Source of the DNA: Druceiella hillmani
Taxonomy: Eukaryota > Arthropoda > Insecta > Lepidoptera > Hepialidae
Assembly: GCA_039881145.1 (NCBI GenBank)
Contig: JAYKKI010000016.1
Coordinates: forward strand, 9,263,001 to 9,327,000
Direction of reading: 5' to 3'
DNA length: 64,000 nt
Part shown: piece by piece, positions 47,935 through 62,019 of the stretch
Layout of the letters: every line of letters begins with the position of its first letter
Numbering within the stretch: position 1 is the first letter of the stretch
Program-made: the position numbers and the translations under genes
The notes under the pieces: model-generated
What the model saw: only the letters and a program-made list of their open reading frames with translations
Told to the model about the DNA's origin: nothing
Database searches by the model: none

Positions 47935-49560
47935 AATGACAGCACGTTCAGAACACAAAAATTTATGGCATTACACACAAGTCTTTTTTGTTTTGCTGTT
48001 TTTACGTCTTGGATACGCTTCTAATTTACCATTAGGAGCCTGAAAATGCTGTATCTGAAGCCTCTCTTTCATTAGAAAAACGTTTTATAATTTGTTGAAA
48101 AGGGTATGGTATATTCTACAAAGTACTTTTACGGTTGATCTGAATTGGCATGACACATAACTTTTTCAAGTATTCTCTTCGAGTGATTACCACATTAATA
48201 TTTTCTTTATAAGTCATTTGACTGTTGATTCCTGCTATATTAAAAATAATAAAAAAAATCTCACTGGCCACTTACAAGTAAATGGAGCTATAGAATACTC
48301 TTTTTAAATCTATCAACATCAACTCCTTTAGTTGTTTTGATTTCGAGTTTTGCGTAGTCTTCAATTTTAAGATCGATTCGATCGTCATAGTGAAGGATAT
48401 GTATCGTCAGAACATTTTTTTGCTTTATTTTTTTTATTTTATAGGAACCTTGCTCACATGAAAACCAAACATATTACTAAGTTTTGTTCTTATTTTAGTA
48501 TTTAAATACAAAGGGAGTATTTCCCTTAGGTTTTTCCTTGATGTACATACCAAAGTAGTAAGATTGTCAGCAATTTATCGGTTAATGGAATTTATGTAAA
48601 ATAATTATCAGTTGTTATATTTCTACCAGAATTCTGCGTATCCTCTAATAAACGCTTAACACCAGCAAATGGTATAATATCAAATTTATACGGACCACTT
48701 TTTTGTTTCCCAGGATATATTTCTAAATTACTTGTATAAAAAGAGCTGGAATCACACATTATGTACATTTTCATGCCATACTTGGCTGGCTTATTAACAA
48801 TATATATTCGGAATCTGTAGTGACTTAGAAATATTTCTATCATTTCATCTATTATTATACTATTATAACCTGATTCTTATATATTGTCAATTTTCTTCAA
48901 CTTAGTAATCGGCTTGACACTTTTCAATGAATGAAACAAAACATTCACAAATCGATGCAAGGTTATTAGATTCACATCTTTCCTGATGCGTTTGCATATC
49001 GTGAAATTGAAGGGGTCTTATCAAAAAAGAAATCGGTTACGATTCATTACAGTTCGAGAGTTATCAGGAGCGGTACCATCTTTGTCCCACATTTCTTTTA
49101 AATTTAGGTGATTAACTTTTTTTATTTCAGCCATACACAATAGGCCAATAAAAGCTTTTAACTTTATTATATCAGTCTCTTTACAGTCACAGCCTCTTGC
49201 GTACAGGTCCTTCAGTTTTTTCGATGTAGATGTTTGTAAATCTAACGATATCAGTAAGCATGTCTTCGGTAACAAAAAAGAGAAAATATTCCGTTATTTT
49301 TTTAGTATTTTTGGCTATTGGTTTCCTCCTGATCTAACTATATTATCATCCCTGATCTACAGTAAACTATATTATCATCCCTGATCTACAGTAAACTATA
49401 TTATACGACCTCGTCCTGACGTTAGTGCACTGTAGATGATAATTATATTTAGTGACCTTGTCTATATAAAAATAAATAACATAAACCTCGTGTTGACTGA
49501 TATGAAGATATCTCATCTTCTCCGACCTCTGATGAAGACTTTTTCAAGTAAGTGCAACTT
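47935..49560 (-). pseudogene. piggyBac-type transposase, disrupted
   Basis: An acidic N-terminal stretch is seen near 49,500-49,560. The frame 49,021-49,275 has the N-terminal domain (A-F-I-G-L-L, H-L-N-L-K-E-M-W-D-K-D-G-T, N-R-F). The frame around 48,592-48,860 has the catalytic core: I-D-E before 48,843 (first Asp), N-K-P-A-K-Y-G-M-K, M-C-D-S, and G-R-N-I-T-T-D-N-Y-F-T (second Asp). The C-terminal Cys-rich domain is visible at about 47,940-48,010 (K-K-T-C-V-stop-C-H-K-F-L-C-S-E-R), interrupted by a stop. Frames change between blocks and I did not find the third Asp (M-G-G-V-D). Confidence 0.85.
49338..49405. repeat. 29-bp tandem repeat, 2.3 copies
   Basis: Copies start at 49,338, 49,367 and 49,396 (partial), each ctatattat..., the first two identical. 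It lies in the 5' part of the piggyBac transposase and would shift its frame. Confidence 0.95.
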
Positions 49561-49808
49561 TTACTGTGTTCGCTTATTCTGTCATTCTCATTACTGGTCG
49601 CCCTAAAAGCAGAATGTACAGTATCATCTTAAAGTAGTGACACTAAAACTATCTCTTTTATCCATTTACGAAAAAACAATAGGATATATATTTTTTACCT
49701 TCTACTATTGTTTATACATTTAAAAACAGTTTTTATAAATCATAAAAAATTACTTTAAAACGTATACCACATTTAATATTAACATTTAAAAAAACGGTCA
49801 TAGAAAAG

Positions 49809-49820
49809 TATTTACGTCGA
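49809..49820 (-). repeat. piggyBac right terminal inverted repeat (eroded)
   Basis: tatttacgtcga is the exact reverse complement of 47,124-47,135. The outer CCCT-equivalent bases are missing. Confidence 0.7.
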
Positions 49821-52177
49821 TAATTGTGCAGTGAGAAATGCTGCGCGATTGTTACTGACCAAACTAACCACCCTCTACAAGTGACTGGAGCACACTGGTC
49901 CAAGTTCAATGTTTCGAGCGGGACGGGGAATGTGTGAAACTAAGCTACCCAGCGCACGGGACTTTTAGGTAGATTTTCCTTCATTTACGGAATATTAGCT
50001 TTTTCCGTTAACTTTCAACTAAAGCGAAAGATTTGTCAGCAGGAACTCAAAGAAATGTTCGCAATATTTAAACAATGTAAACATTCCATCGTGTCCAGCA
50101 AAAAAATATATGTTTCTTGGCAATACTTAAACTGAATGCAAATCAATTTATTTATATGCGGTACGTTATCAATTCATACTGTATTAAAAAAAATTTATTA
50201 TTTATTATACAATATTATGTTTTATTTCATAAAAATTATAATATTTTTCAAGCTAAAAACTTCTTATATATTCATTCGAATCTTTATTTCGAATGTCCAT
50301 TTTAAGTTTCATGAAACATTTTATTTTTTTTATAAACATTATATCGAAAAAATTTATAGACATATAATTAAGAAGAAATATTTTTTTTTCATGTACATAC
50401 ATGTTAATTAATAAAGTTTACTAGCAAACACTTTTGTTTCATTTGCTTCAGCCCTTTTCTTAATAGTAGTGTAAATATTTATTCGGTTTTACCTGATTTT
50501 AATATTATTTTTGTTCTTCCACATTTTATTTGGAAATTATTTTATGATCAGTATACACAGAATTACTATACTAATTTACAAAATTTCTGCTACATTACAA
50601 ACCTTGTTTATAAAAAATAAAACTGTAACATAACCTTTAATACAACCCAACAAAATTTGTGATAATTTTAAGATAAATTATTCCAGTATTATCTTTATAT
50701 AAGATCGTTATATAAGCACTATAAATCTCAGAAAGCATACTACTTAAATTAAAGTTTATATAAACTGTATACCATGCCATTTACTATGGCCACATTAGTT
50801 ATGAGACATTAATCCTAATTGCTGGTATCTTAATTACATTAACCTTACTTTGATTATTAGCTTCAACTGAGAGTTTTAATTACTATTAATCCGATCTTCG
50901 TAAAGCGGAATTATGATATAAGTTATTAGGGTGTTGGTCCAGAGTTACCTTAAAAGTAGTGGCGAAGTACTCTGAACTTTTGATGTCAAGCAATGTTTAA
51001 TAACCTAATATAATTATATATACCAATAATTCAAAATTCTAAGAAATCGCGGTCCAAAATCGTATATTGTTAAATTATTTTCTTTAAAACACAAAACCGC
51101 GAAGTTGAATACATGTATATATACATCGTGCTATTTACACACCCATTATTATTTCAGCGTCACAAAAATAGATAGCGTTTAAGGTCTTGCATAATTAACA
51201 GCTTGGAGTATTTTCATTTACCATTGCTTACTTTATATAAAAGCAATTGATTCCATAAATAAGTCGAATAGAAGGACCTATTATTTGAATAACAACCCGC
51301 GCATTTATAATTATTTATAACCGTCGACCGTCTTTACTTTCACACGGTCATTAATCAAGTGGAGTGGGAAGCAATAATCGACCGCATAAAATATTTGTAC
51401 CGATATGGTACTCCGTATATATAACATTTTCTTTAGGCCCACTGTGAGGGGTAGTCATTTTGTTGCCCCTAGTTTCAAAAAGAGAATTACTTTTTTTCTA
51501 TCTCCTTCATTTGGGCATAGATACGAAGTCTTTTATATTTTCCTCTGTTATTACGTCAAGTATATGTCGGTTTAGGTAATTATATATCTAGAAAATATGA
51601 ATAATTAATTTCAATACCGTAAGGTATTCAACCACCATAATAGTGAATTTTTTACCTCTTAAAATGTGAATTGTTGATAAGGGTAATATAAACTTTCCGC
51701 AGAATACTTTTCGGAATATTGCGTAGCAAAAATTAGGAAAATGGGCATAAGCGAGAACAAAAATTACCGTATTAAAATTCCATAAGTTTATTCTAATAAA
51801 ATTCCAGTCTATAAAATTGAAAAACTAAATAATCCCAAGTTATTATAAATTATGTATAAAACTAGGAGTATATTAAAAAAAATGAAGGTTTTAAAGCGTA
51901 CCATTTTATAACCATTAAATATAAAAGACTTGTAATTAAAATTAAGGCAATATTATATTATTACGCCTATTATTTAACAGAATATTTTAGTTCAATTTAA
52001 TTAGGTTAAGTTGTTGCAAATTATAATCCGTAACATACGGAAGACGAGAGAGGCAAATGTAGAGTACCAATATGAACGGTTTGCAAACATAAACTTCATT
52101 ATTTGTATGGTAAAAATGAAGTGAGCTCTTCGTTGGCAGGAATTAATTTTGTTTATTTTTTATCACTTTAAAAATCA

Positions 52178-52216
52178 TTTGAGCACATTCAACAATATTT
52201 GATGAATGTGCTCAAA
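52178..52216. repeat. Perfect inverted repeat, 14-bp arms
   Basis: tttgagcacattca (52,178-52,191) pairs with tgaatgtgctcaaa (52,203-52,216) around acaatatttga. Confidence 0.9.
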
Positions 52217-55200
52217 CAATTTTATTCTCAATAGTTTCAATCCAATTTTTTATATAATATTCGTATCTTTTCAAAATTTATTTAGAGAATGTACCACAAG
52301 AACACAAATAATATTCTAATAAATATTCATCATCACCGATATTTGAATTTAAAATTGGATTGAATTCGATTAAACTTTGATCACCCGACGGTAAGAATTA
52401 TTATCGATAAATTATCCGCGCTTAACATAAGCCTCTCAGGATGATTATTCTAAGATAAGCTCGTATTAAAAGTGTCAGAAGTAAATTTTAATGCATGTTA
52501 CCAATAGTTTTCTGATAAAATAAGTAAAAGTTGAAATATGTAATGTAAAATTAATGTTGTATATCCAAAAACTAAATGTTACATTATTTTCTTTCAAATT
52601 TAACTGTCCAGTATTTTCGGTACCAATTTATACTATAATTTCGCATTTCGTTTCAATATTTACCCACGTCAATAATATGTCAGATTTTAATGACATTTTC
52701 CGTAGGTAGAATTAGATCCATTTCGTGTGGTTGTATAAATATTATAAGTCTAGTTGCTATTAAGTCGATGACTTTCCATTAGTTTACAGGCAGCCATTTA
52801 AAAAAAATGAGCTAAGGCTTAGGCAAATATACGTAATGAGATAAAAAAAAATATTTTAATTTTGAATATGTGATTTCTTTTCTTTTATTCTTAATTTATC
52901 TTAGACGAGTACGTTTGTTTTCCCTTTTCACATTTTAGCTGGCTTTTACTGCCTAAATCCTGACTTTAATGACTCACGTAATTAATTAATGAGGAAGAAC
53001 GTTTGGGAGTCGCAGACCTTTGAACCTGAAATTGTAAATTTTCTTACAAAAAGTATTTACGGTTCACATTTTGAAAGGAATAAAGGTAATTTATTGAAAA
53101 GAATATTTTTCTGGCTTTATTGAGATTGATATCCGCATTTTATGTTTAATTTTAGTGTCTTTATGAATACACAAGAAGGACTATAAAATAAAGTCAGGGA
53201 ATAAAATAATCATCATGGAATGTCAGATTCATTAGTCGCAGGCATATAATAATCAGAAATTGTATTAATTATGATGGTAACATTAAAGAAACATTACACG
53301 ATACTAGTTTCCTCTAACAAAACTTCTCAAATGAGCGAGCGTGTTCTCCATACATTGTTTTTATTTTATTACTTTCCTGATCATATCCGGTAGAGGCGTT
53401 AATAAAGCATTCTGTCTCGCTCAATAGTAGACGAGGATAAGTTCAAACTAATGTATTATTATTTGATTTGATACATTATACTCTGCTCTCAAATACATGG
53501 AGCACTTTCACACTTTTCATTGCTCTCAATATAAGTGTGTCTCGAAATATGGGTTTGAGGTGAGTGTGTTCATGTACCCGAATCAATTTGACAGAATGTG
53601 CGCGTAAGAAGGAACTCATATGCTCGTCCTATTCATAAATTATGTATCATCACTTTGTTTTAACTGTGAAAACAATGTGCTTGATGAAAATTAGGCTTTC
53701 TATTTACATGTTAATGTTACCAGTGGTAATATAATTGTTTGTTTTTGGAATAAACACAGTTCAAAATTTACGTAAGTTACTAAATGTTACTGAATGAGAT
53801 TATTAGAGACGAATGCGCATTATACAGTACTAAATTTAAATGAATGTGAGAAATTAGTTTTTGATTTAAAATTTATTGATGATTGATACAATAAATATAG
53901 TATGTCGTCGCTTAATACTTCGCGCAGTTATAACCTAAATTATTTTACTAAAAATTATTGATATTTTAAAAATTATCATTTTAAAAATAAAAATGAATTT
54001 TTACATTTTCTTAACTTTCAAGAGAATTAAACCTCACGGATTGATGGTTTAGGACCAGAGAGAATGTCTTTCCCACGGTAAGTGCTCACCCCACATGATG
54101 ATAATAAAAGTGAAATGAGAGTCGCTACTCGATCTACTTTAGGATGATCGCGATTAAGGTGGTTTTAGTAAATAAAAATCACACACTACCCATTGACCAT
54201 ATTTGGGTGTTTTTGAAAATTTTATTACCTCTTCTTGAAACTAAAATAAATTAATTTTACTTCTAATCTTTGTTTTGTTTTCCGAATTTTCAAATTTTAC
54301 ACGGGGCCGTAAAATAATTTTGATTTACTAGTGTACAAATTATTTGTCTATTTTTATTTAAACAAACTAATAAACGACAAAATTCGGAATCCGAATTGTC
54401 AATAGTCAGAGTCCAAAAATTTAAAAAAGTAAGGAACAAAATGTTTCAGTCAAAACATATTATCTGTTTCCAAAAACACTGGGAAAAGTATCATATATTC
54501 TGATTAAAACATTTTGTGTGTTAAAATTTTTTTTTAATTTTAAGGGGCCAAACTCAAATTTTGATTTGAATCCTTCAATAGAATCGAAGTTTGTGATAAT
54601 TTATTTGTGAACGCAATTAAATACATGCTGTTACGTTGAACGAATTTAAGTTAAAAATACCTTCGCATTCCATACATTCGTTGCCAAACGCAACGTGCAA
54701 TCCTGCAATATTATCTTGACTAAAATGTATTTCCGGTTTCTCTATTTTCAAACATGTTATTATTATTACGTAGCGTATTTAATTTTTGTGGTGGAATTGT
54801 TAAAAATAATTGGAGTAAAAAATTGATTCAACAAAACAAGGGTTTAACTTTTTTATCGCATGGGAACTAGAACTTTTTAAATTGATAATATTTGTTTATA
54901 CGTTATACAAATATACACTATCATATATAAACAAATATTATAAATATTTAAAATAAATTTAATTAACATTAAAACATTTCATCGAGAACACACAAGTTAA
55001 ATAATATTTTACAAATAGTAACAAAACCTTTACTGAACTATCAATAATTTTAAATTGACGCGCTTCACATTGGTTACTTGAGGAACTTATCGTAATTATT
55101 TTAAATATTTTGATAAAAACCTTGTTATTAATTTGAATCTGAATTAGAGCGAGTTGTGGATCAAGTTGTTAATATTTTGTTATCGTTCTGGAAGACTGAG

Positions 55201-56323
55201 GCGAAACCTGAGTGAAATTTAATTTGGGAATGTCTTACTTGAAAAGGGGGGTAAGGTTTTAAAGACTAGTTAACATATAACCCAACGATTTGTGTTTTTG
55301 TAAAATACACGTATTTATCAAAAATGTTTAAATTTATAATATATGTTATAATTTAAATTTCGTGTATTAATATTAAAGTTTATGAATTTATTGATCTTAG
55401 CCTTTATATGATGATAATACCTTATTAGAAGGAAGCTATATTATAAGTGGGAAGTGTGAATAAAGATTAAACCTCACGAAAAATGTTGCGCCGATTTTTC
55501 GTGGGCTTATTGTTTCGCCAATAAAATTTGATTGTCTAGGCTACTGCAAGTACTCGAACTTGTACGTTATATACTGAGATAGTATTTGGGTGAGTGGGAT
55601 AATACTCCTCGACCTTGTCATCACTTGAGAGATATAATTTTCAGTGACTGTACATTAATTTTTTTAACGAAAAGGGTTTTTTTTCAATTTTGGAAACGCA
55701 GAAAGGTCATAATTATTTAACTAATATGTCGTTCCACATTTTTGTGTTTTCTTATCATCAACAACAATAATAGATAAGAAAAAGCCAAAAGGTACATCCA
55801 TTTTTTTGGATGGTTGTGAATGTCACGAATTTTGGCCTCAAATAACTTATTCAATATGATGATATCTGATGAATTTAGATAGAAGCAAATACAGTGAGAA
55901 TGTAAACGTTTGGGAATATATAAAGTTTTTCCATGTTTTACTTCGAAGATTTTTGTATTTCGAAAAATATAAAGTTTTTTCCAGGTTGACTTAAAATTGA
56001 ACTTTCATTAAATTTTTTTCAACGATTTAAAGCTATATTTTTTAGCACAGAGTAAACATATTTGTGGATAGGTCGTTAAATTTTATCACTCAATAATATA
56101 AGACAGCTTAGAATAATATCCCGTCATATAAAGTTAATAAGAAATAGAGTACTGAAAGATGGCAGAGCATGTACACGAGACATTTCTTTAGTATCTTAAT
56201 ATGACGTTAATTTTATCTTTTATTTCTTTTTGTGATAGAAAAGAGACATTGATTTCATTTAGTTTAAAATCCAAATAAAAGAAAGAATTGTATACTCTGT
56301 CGTATCATAACAATCTTGTTGGT

Positions 56324-56369
56324 ACGTATATTGCCCATTATATCCTGTGGTATAATGGGCAATATACGT
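56324..56369. repeat. Perfect inverted repeat, 19-bp arms
   Basis: Arms 56,324-56,342 and 56,351-56,369 are exact reverse complements around the 8-base loop tcctgtgg. Confidence 0.95.
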
Positions 56370-59300
56370 TGCGATGAATAAACTGTTGTAAATAGTTCAA
56401 TAGAAATACTATGTATTCTTAAAAACTCATAAGTGCATAAATTTTAAAGAAATCCGGGTAGTATGAATTCTACTTGTGCTTTATAGGTTTTTAATATCAG
56501 CCTATGTCATATTTTAATACATCTTTTGGCACAGTTTTCATGGAAAACTGGGAAAATGTATAAAAGTTCTTATTAAAAAAAAGTATTGTGCTTAAAGATG
56601 GAAATGTTTAAGACAAAGGCGAAATTTATTAGACGGTGTTCATTTATCAAAACCTTTGGGAGGGTTTAAGACAAAATTACTTTATGATATACTAATAAAA
56701 TTAAAAGACCTATTTCCTCTACCTATACAACTCATTCATTTAGATTTTAATTGTATTTAAAATCTCTAAAGAAGAAATCCAACTTTCTCTTTTCTTTATT
56801 TCTTTTTATTGGACGATATTGAAATTCACGGTCGGTTCTGTGATTTCAGAGTAAATTTAATTACTAAGTACGAACGAATAAAGTTTAGTAGAATATGTAA
56901 TTCAAAAAATTAGTGTAGTTCCTTATTTATTCTAACTTTTTTTTTCACGCCTTGCGATAATTTTAATAATTTTTAGTTAAATATTAATAAATCCAAATAT
57001 TACGTTAAATTTTATTAGACAAGTTTTTATACAAACTTATGCATAATATCCATATTTTGATAGGTATTTAACCAACTCTGTTCGTGTATACACGTAATAT
57101 ACATTTTAGCTTAACGGCATGGCAGCATCCAATTTAAACGTGTTAATTTTTAGCTAATAATGTATAGTTTTAATAAACAATTTGTTGAAAAAAAGGCCAG
57201 GCTTGACTGAAAACCCCTAACTGGGAAATGTTAAAAATATTATAGAATATTTACCGTACAATAGAACCGAAAATATGGAAACACTTTTTTAAACGGTTAA
57301 TCTCTAAAGCTAAAACAGTTTTTTACATTTTCAAGCGATATACGTAGATATTTAGAACGATACTAAATGTGTTTTCCTTGAATAAGTTTACGATCACGTG
57401 TTGCATTAATACCGTATTAAAAAGGATGATGAGTTTTTAATTAAAACACCTGGTAGAAATTAGGCAGGAAGTAGTTATAAAATTTTATTTTTTAAATAAA
57501 CGAAATATTGTTTAACTGCTAGTACATGGAATTTAAAATTAATAGACGCTGGTTGAAATTTTAAGCTGGATCATGGAGATTTTTCTCGGGTAGACCATGT
57601 ATGTACTTCATTGACAGTCAATTCTTGCGTATTGGTATGTATTAGATGAATTATTTGAGAGAATAGATGTTGAAATTTTCGTAATTAGCAGAATTGTGGT
57701 ATCAGTTGGAATCAACGCCGTAGAAAAGTAACATATTTGGCGTAGTTAAAGGTTTTAATTTTTTTTTTCATTCCAGTCAAACGAAAAAGGATATTTTTAT
57801 TAAAATATCTTTACTATTTTGTTTCTTTCTAACCTGAAATATTTATTTAGTTGCTATGATTTCTGATCAAAGATTGTGGTTAAATCACTCGTAAATAAAT
57901 TTATGCAACGAAAACTCGACTAATTTCATAAATATCAACTTTTTAAAGTGGTTGCAGCTTCAGGTGTTCTACGTGGAGAAATGCTAGAAAACCATAAGCA
58001 GAATCATTTACCGTTATTAGCGTTAAAAATAGTTGTCGTTTGATTGCTACTCGGATGTTGCTTTTTTATGCACTCTTTGAAAAACAAACGACTATTCATT
58101 TGAAAATTAATTGTGTGGTTGCATTATTAACTAATCCTGTTGACTGAACAGTAAACAACTTATGTAAAAAAATATTGAAGTATTACTTTACTAATAAAAA
58201 GGATGATTCAGAGGAACTAATTAGATGAAGTGTATGCAAATTCGAAAATTAGATTTCAGGAAAACGAATGACTACGCACACTGAGCTTATTATCAATATT
58301 TGATATTTGAGTTTTCCTACCGATTTATGATTATGTAATATTTTACCAATGAAAAAATACGTTATTGCAAAGGTAGAAATTCTTATTTTTTGGTATTATA
58401 AAAAGAACTTGCATTTAAAAGAGTACAATTTACAACTTTTTGTATTTATATTGCATAAGAAATAATTTTATAATCTCTTACTAAATCCTTTTTTAAATTA
58501 CATATTTAATTTATAAATATGTAGCCGTAATGGAAAGAGCTCAAATCGGCGAATTTAATTTTAGGCGACGGTTTTTACTGAACGATGGAAACGAAGTTTA
58601 AATTAACCATTAATTTAGGAGAGGAATACTTCAAACTAAATTGGAAAATTGAAAATTATTTTATATTCAATATACATAGGAAAATTAAATATAATTTTTT
58701 ATGGTTTCAGTAATTATTTAAATCAATTTGTGGGGAACGGAATTTGTTACTTTGTACAAAAAGTTTCCTTTTAGAAAAAGTCTTTCAATTAAGTCAAAGA
58801 ATGAAAAAATATTTTCTAAAAATATAATTATAGGCGCAATTTATTATAAATTTACACGCTTGCATATTAAGTAAACTTATTACTTCATCAACAATGTCTC
58901 CGGTTGACTTGATCACTACATTGATAACTCATCTAGAGGAAGGCAGCAATCAAAATATTAAACTTAAAAAATGCTTAAACTTAATATTAATAAAATATCT
59001 AGCGGTTAACGTGAGTGCGGAAAGAGTGGAGTAGAACAAAATAGAAGAAAAAGTGTTAGATTAGGCACAATAAAACAAATAGAATTTTTGGGACGGCCAA
59101 ATACGAACCGGTAATAAGTCTTGAATGTCAAACCTAAAGCTTCTAATCTATTTCTCTAAAATATAAAAATATTAAAAAACGAGCACTTCGTTAGTGAAGT
59201 GCGTCGGCCATGAATTTTCGTATATTTTTGTATTTCCGTCATTCTAAATATCGGAATTTCCGTGTAGATGAGAATTGAAGTTATATTAATCTTGACACAT

Positions 59301-59759
59301 AAAAGATATTAATTTTTTTCCTGAAATGGTTATTTTAATTGAACTAACGTGTTTATTTTAGTCGCGTACAAAGACACAAGCAGTTTTTTTCTGCGAGTAC
59401 AAAGTCGAAGTTGGTGAATCATAAGTTTCGTCACGTCATTTCATCATAAAGAAAACTTTTAAGTATTTAAAAGGTTCATTCTTTTAATGTTTCATATTTG
59501 AATGAATCAAATATGAATATCATTTGCAATATTTACATTTTATTTTGTTGATCTTCTGCTGTGCCTTTATTAGTATACTTGGCATGTTAAACAAACTTAC
59601 TAGAAATTTGTAACTTGAAAGTTAAATTTGTCTGTCTTCAGAAGTGTATGAATTAAGTAAAACCAAGTTCATTTTAAATAGGTATAAAATTTTCTGAATT
59701 AAAAACCTTGCATATATTTTAAGAAGAGCTTTATTTTATATTTTATCAGATCCTTGTCT

Positions 59760-60030
59760 GATTATACACAAATGGAAACACCCACCACCCCCAAGACTTT
59801 CCGTTATCAAACCCCTGTCATCACCTGTGAGTAATGGACTTGTTAGGACAAGTCAAATGAAACCAAGCTCGATGTATATTCTCACCATTGAGGAATTGCT
59901 CAACATTGATGAAGTTATTACTCTCTCAATGGTGAGACGCTGCAATGTTGAGGCCATTGCGGTGAACTCCTTTGGCCACATTTCGGCTCCTTTATCTGAC
60001 CTAAGATGCCATTCTTGTTCATATAAATAA
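59760..60030 (+). other. GC-richer island, possible exon
   Basis: One plus-strand frame runs without stop from about 59,740 to 60,030. It reads K-H-P-P-P-P-R-L-S-V-I-K-P-L-S-S-P-V, then Y-I-L-T-I-E-E-L and N-V-E-A-I-A-V-N-S-F-G-H-I-S-A. The last two blocks faintly resemble the E and F-G strands of Ig domains in muscle giant proteins (L-T-I-E-x...Y-x-C-x-A-x-N-x-x-G). The expected Cys/Tyr before the A-N-x-x-G is missing, and the frame has two interleaved inverted repeats, so this could equally be a non-coding repeat. A minus frame also stays open at 59,853-60,050. Confidence 0.3.
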
Positions 60031-60067
60031 AACGAGTTTGACTCGTTCACATAAATAAAACGAGTTT
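60017..60067. repeat. 28-bp tandem duplication
   Basis: gttcatataaataaaacgag and gttcacataaataaaacgag begin at 60,017 and 60,045, each followed by ttt. The spacer forms aacgagtttgactcgtt, a small palindrome. Confidence 0.9.
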
Positions 60068-60276
60068 AAAAACAAAAATTCCAAACAAAAAAAATTATGA
60101 AAACTGGTCAAGTGATCTTTGAATTACAGCTGCAGTAATGAATAAATTAAAATTTATTATTTCGTATCTGCACTTTGCGACCTAATCTATACTAATCCGC
60201 CCTTAGCTAAGCATTTCTTATACTTGAACCATGGGTAGTAGTGATAGCATGGGTAGCAACTTATGCGGAACCATAG

Positions 60277-60309
60277 TGGGCAATTAGCAAGATCTTTGCT
60301 AATAGCCCA
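60277..60309. repeat. Inverted repeat, 14-bp arms, one mismatch
   Basis: tgggcaattagcaa (60,277-60,290) pairs with ttgctaatagccca (60,296-60,309) around the loop gatct. Confidence 0.85.
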
Positions 60310-61989
60310 TCTAAAGATGTTGTAATACAACAAAACCTAGGTCATGGTAAAGAATTTAAACAAAGTAGAAATAATACTGCAACACGTAGTTTCTTTTAAT
60401 CGAGGTAAATAAATTTTCGAAACAAGAATACATGTATATGAGGGAACGTAATCACAGAAATTCATATAAATGAGGGGTTAAACCTTTGTATTCTGTTCAG
60501 TGATAGATCAAGCAACACCAGTCAAGATGTCATATAAATGACATGATTGAGGAGTTTGTATTGATGTTATGATAAGGATGACCAGGAAAATTCTCGTGAT
60601 TTGAACTACAATATATATTATAAAAATTTATATTATATTATTTCTTTATTTTACGCATAAAAGCATAGGTATTATTTATTATTTATATATTTTTAAAAGA
60701 AAAATCCTCAGCTTGCCTTTTTAAAAGGTGATAAAAATATGACCAAAACTAAATAATCCTACTATTACACTTACATAGTAGAATGATAATAAAATTGTTG
60801 TTTTAATTTAATATTTTTTGGTATTGAAACCGTTTTTTTGGGAATTGAAAAAATTAACTATGGAATAGGAAAAAGAGCTAAATGAGCGTTTTCCGTTCAT
60901 GGGTGGTTGTAGTCTAAGATTCGCAATTTGGGAGGAGTAGATGTGATCTTGCAAGGATAAGGAGCAAAAAGTGGTACACGAGAGTATTATACCACTTATC
61001 GTTTGGTAACGGTCGTTATCTAATGAAAGTCAGAAGCGACATTGATCCGAAAAAAAAACATTCTAATGGAACTTTCAGAAGCCGTTGGTCTTACTGGTAC
61101 AAGAAACATCTCTAAGCGAGTTCAATCCTCTACATGAATATGTAAAACACAATATGTAAAACCAGTTCTGCAAATATGGAGTCTTCCGAAATAAATCACT
61201 GACCTAAACAGGATGACAAAAGGATACAATTTATTACAGGATACAATTTTATTACCAGTATACTTTTGGTTATACATTTATTCGACTGTCAGCGCTGTAT
61301 GATGAAATTGAAATGTAATATTGTTTGTTTTTCAAAAATGTATATTTTAATTTTTAGGCATTTTTCAGTAAATTAAGTAGTGAGATAGAAAGAGTTTTCT
61401 TCCGCTGGAGGAAAAGATACCTAAATAAGACTTTCATCTCTATCAGCGCGTATTGCCGATATTTACTATTATTTTTACAATCATTTTGGAAAGGAATATT
61501 CCAAGGAAAACATTTTTTTTATAGCGGCGTAATTATCCAACGTAGATTGAAACTTAAAACCGCAAATATTTTAAAAACTAACAGTTGAAAATATTTATAC
61601 GTAAATATTATAAATTTCCCAAAATATTTATTTCATAATTTTAGATAGTATAATATCTTCATATATGTATTGAAAATCGACAAAAATTGAGAAAACAGAT
61701 TTAGTTTAAATCTACGAAAAGATAAATCTGTAAAAAAAACTACAACGATTATTATAGATGTCATAATTTTTGTAATATGCGATATGTTTTTAAGCCTGGG
61801 AATGATATAATATACAATGTATTTACATTTACAATTTCTATAGTAATCTGTATTTATATAATATTTACAGATAATAATTTGTATTTATAAAGAGTTTAAT
61901 AAAAACACTGTATGCTTAAATATGTAAAAAACTTTGGCGGTGTAAGTGCCATTCGTGCTTGATAGGTTTTTTTAAATATTCTTGATATT

Positions 61990-62019
61990 ATACGAATAAA
62001 CCATATACGAATAAACCAT
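61990..62019. repeat. 15-bp perfect tandem duplication
   Basis: atacgaataaaccat occurs twice in direct succession. Confidence 0.95.

Larger units (their letters stand above)
47116..49824 (-). mobile_element. piggyBac-like DNA transposon (non-autonomous by decay)
   Basis: The left end is TTAA (47,116-47,119) followed by CCCTTCGACGTAAATA (47,120-47,135). An exact inverted copy of TCGACGTAAATA lies at 49,809-49,820, 2.7 kb away, and a broken piggyBac transposase is read on the minus strand between them. TTAA target plus CCC-starting ends is diagnostic of piggyBac elements, whose usual length is 2.4-3 kb. On the right the last bases (AGGG) appear lost and the flank is taat rather than ttaa, so the right terminus has decayed. 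Confidence 0.8.
49825..59760. other. Non-coding stretch
   Basis: 49,850-49,980 is a short GC-richer tract just outside the piggyBac end. Otherwise this is uniform AT-rich DNA with no recognisable gene. Open frames such as 50,117-50,411 are Phe/Ile/Tyr-rich readings of AT-rich DNA. Two hairpins (52.2 and 56.3 kb) are listed separately. Confidence 0.6.

Noticed and set aside
50117..50411. Overlapping plus-strand open frames
   Set aside because: Phe/Ile/Tyr-rich translation of AT-rich DNA without any motif.
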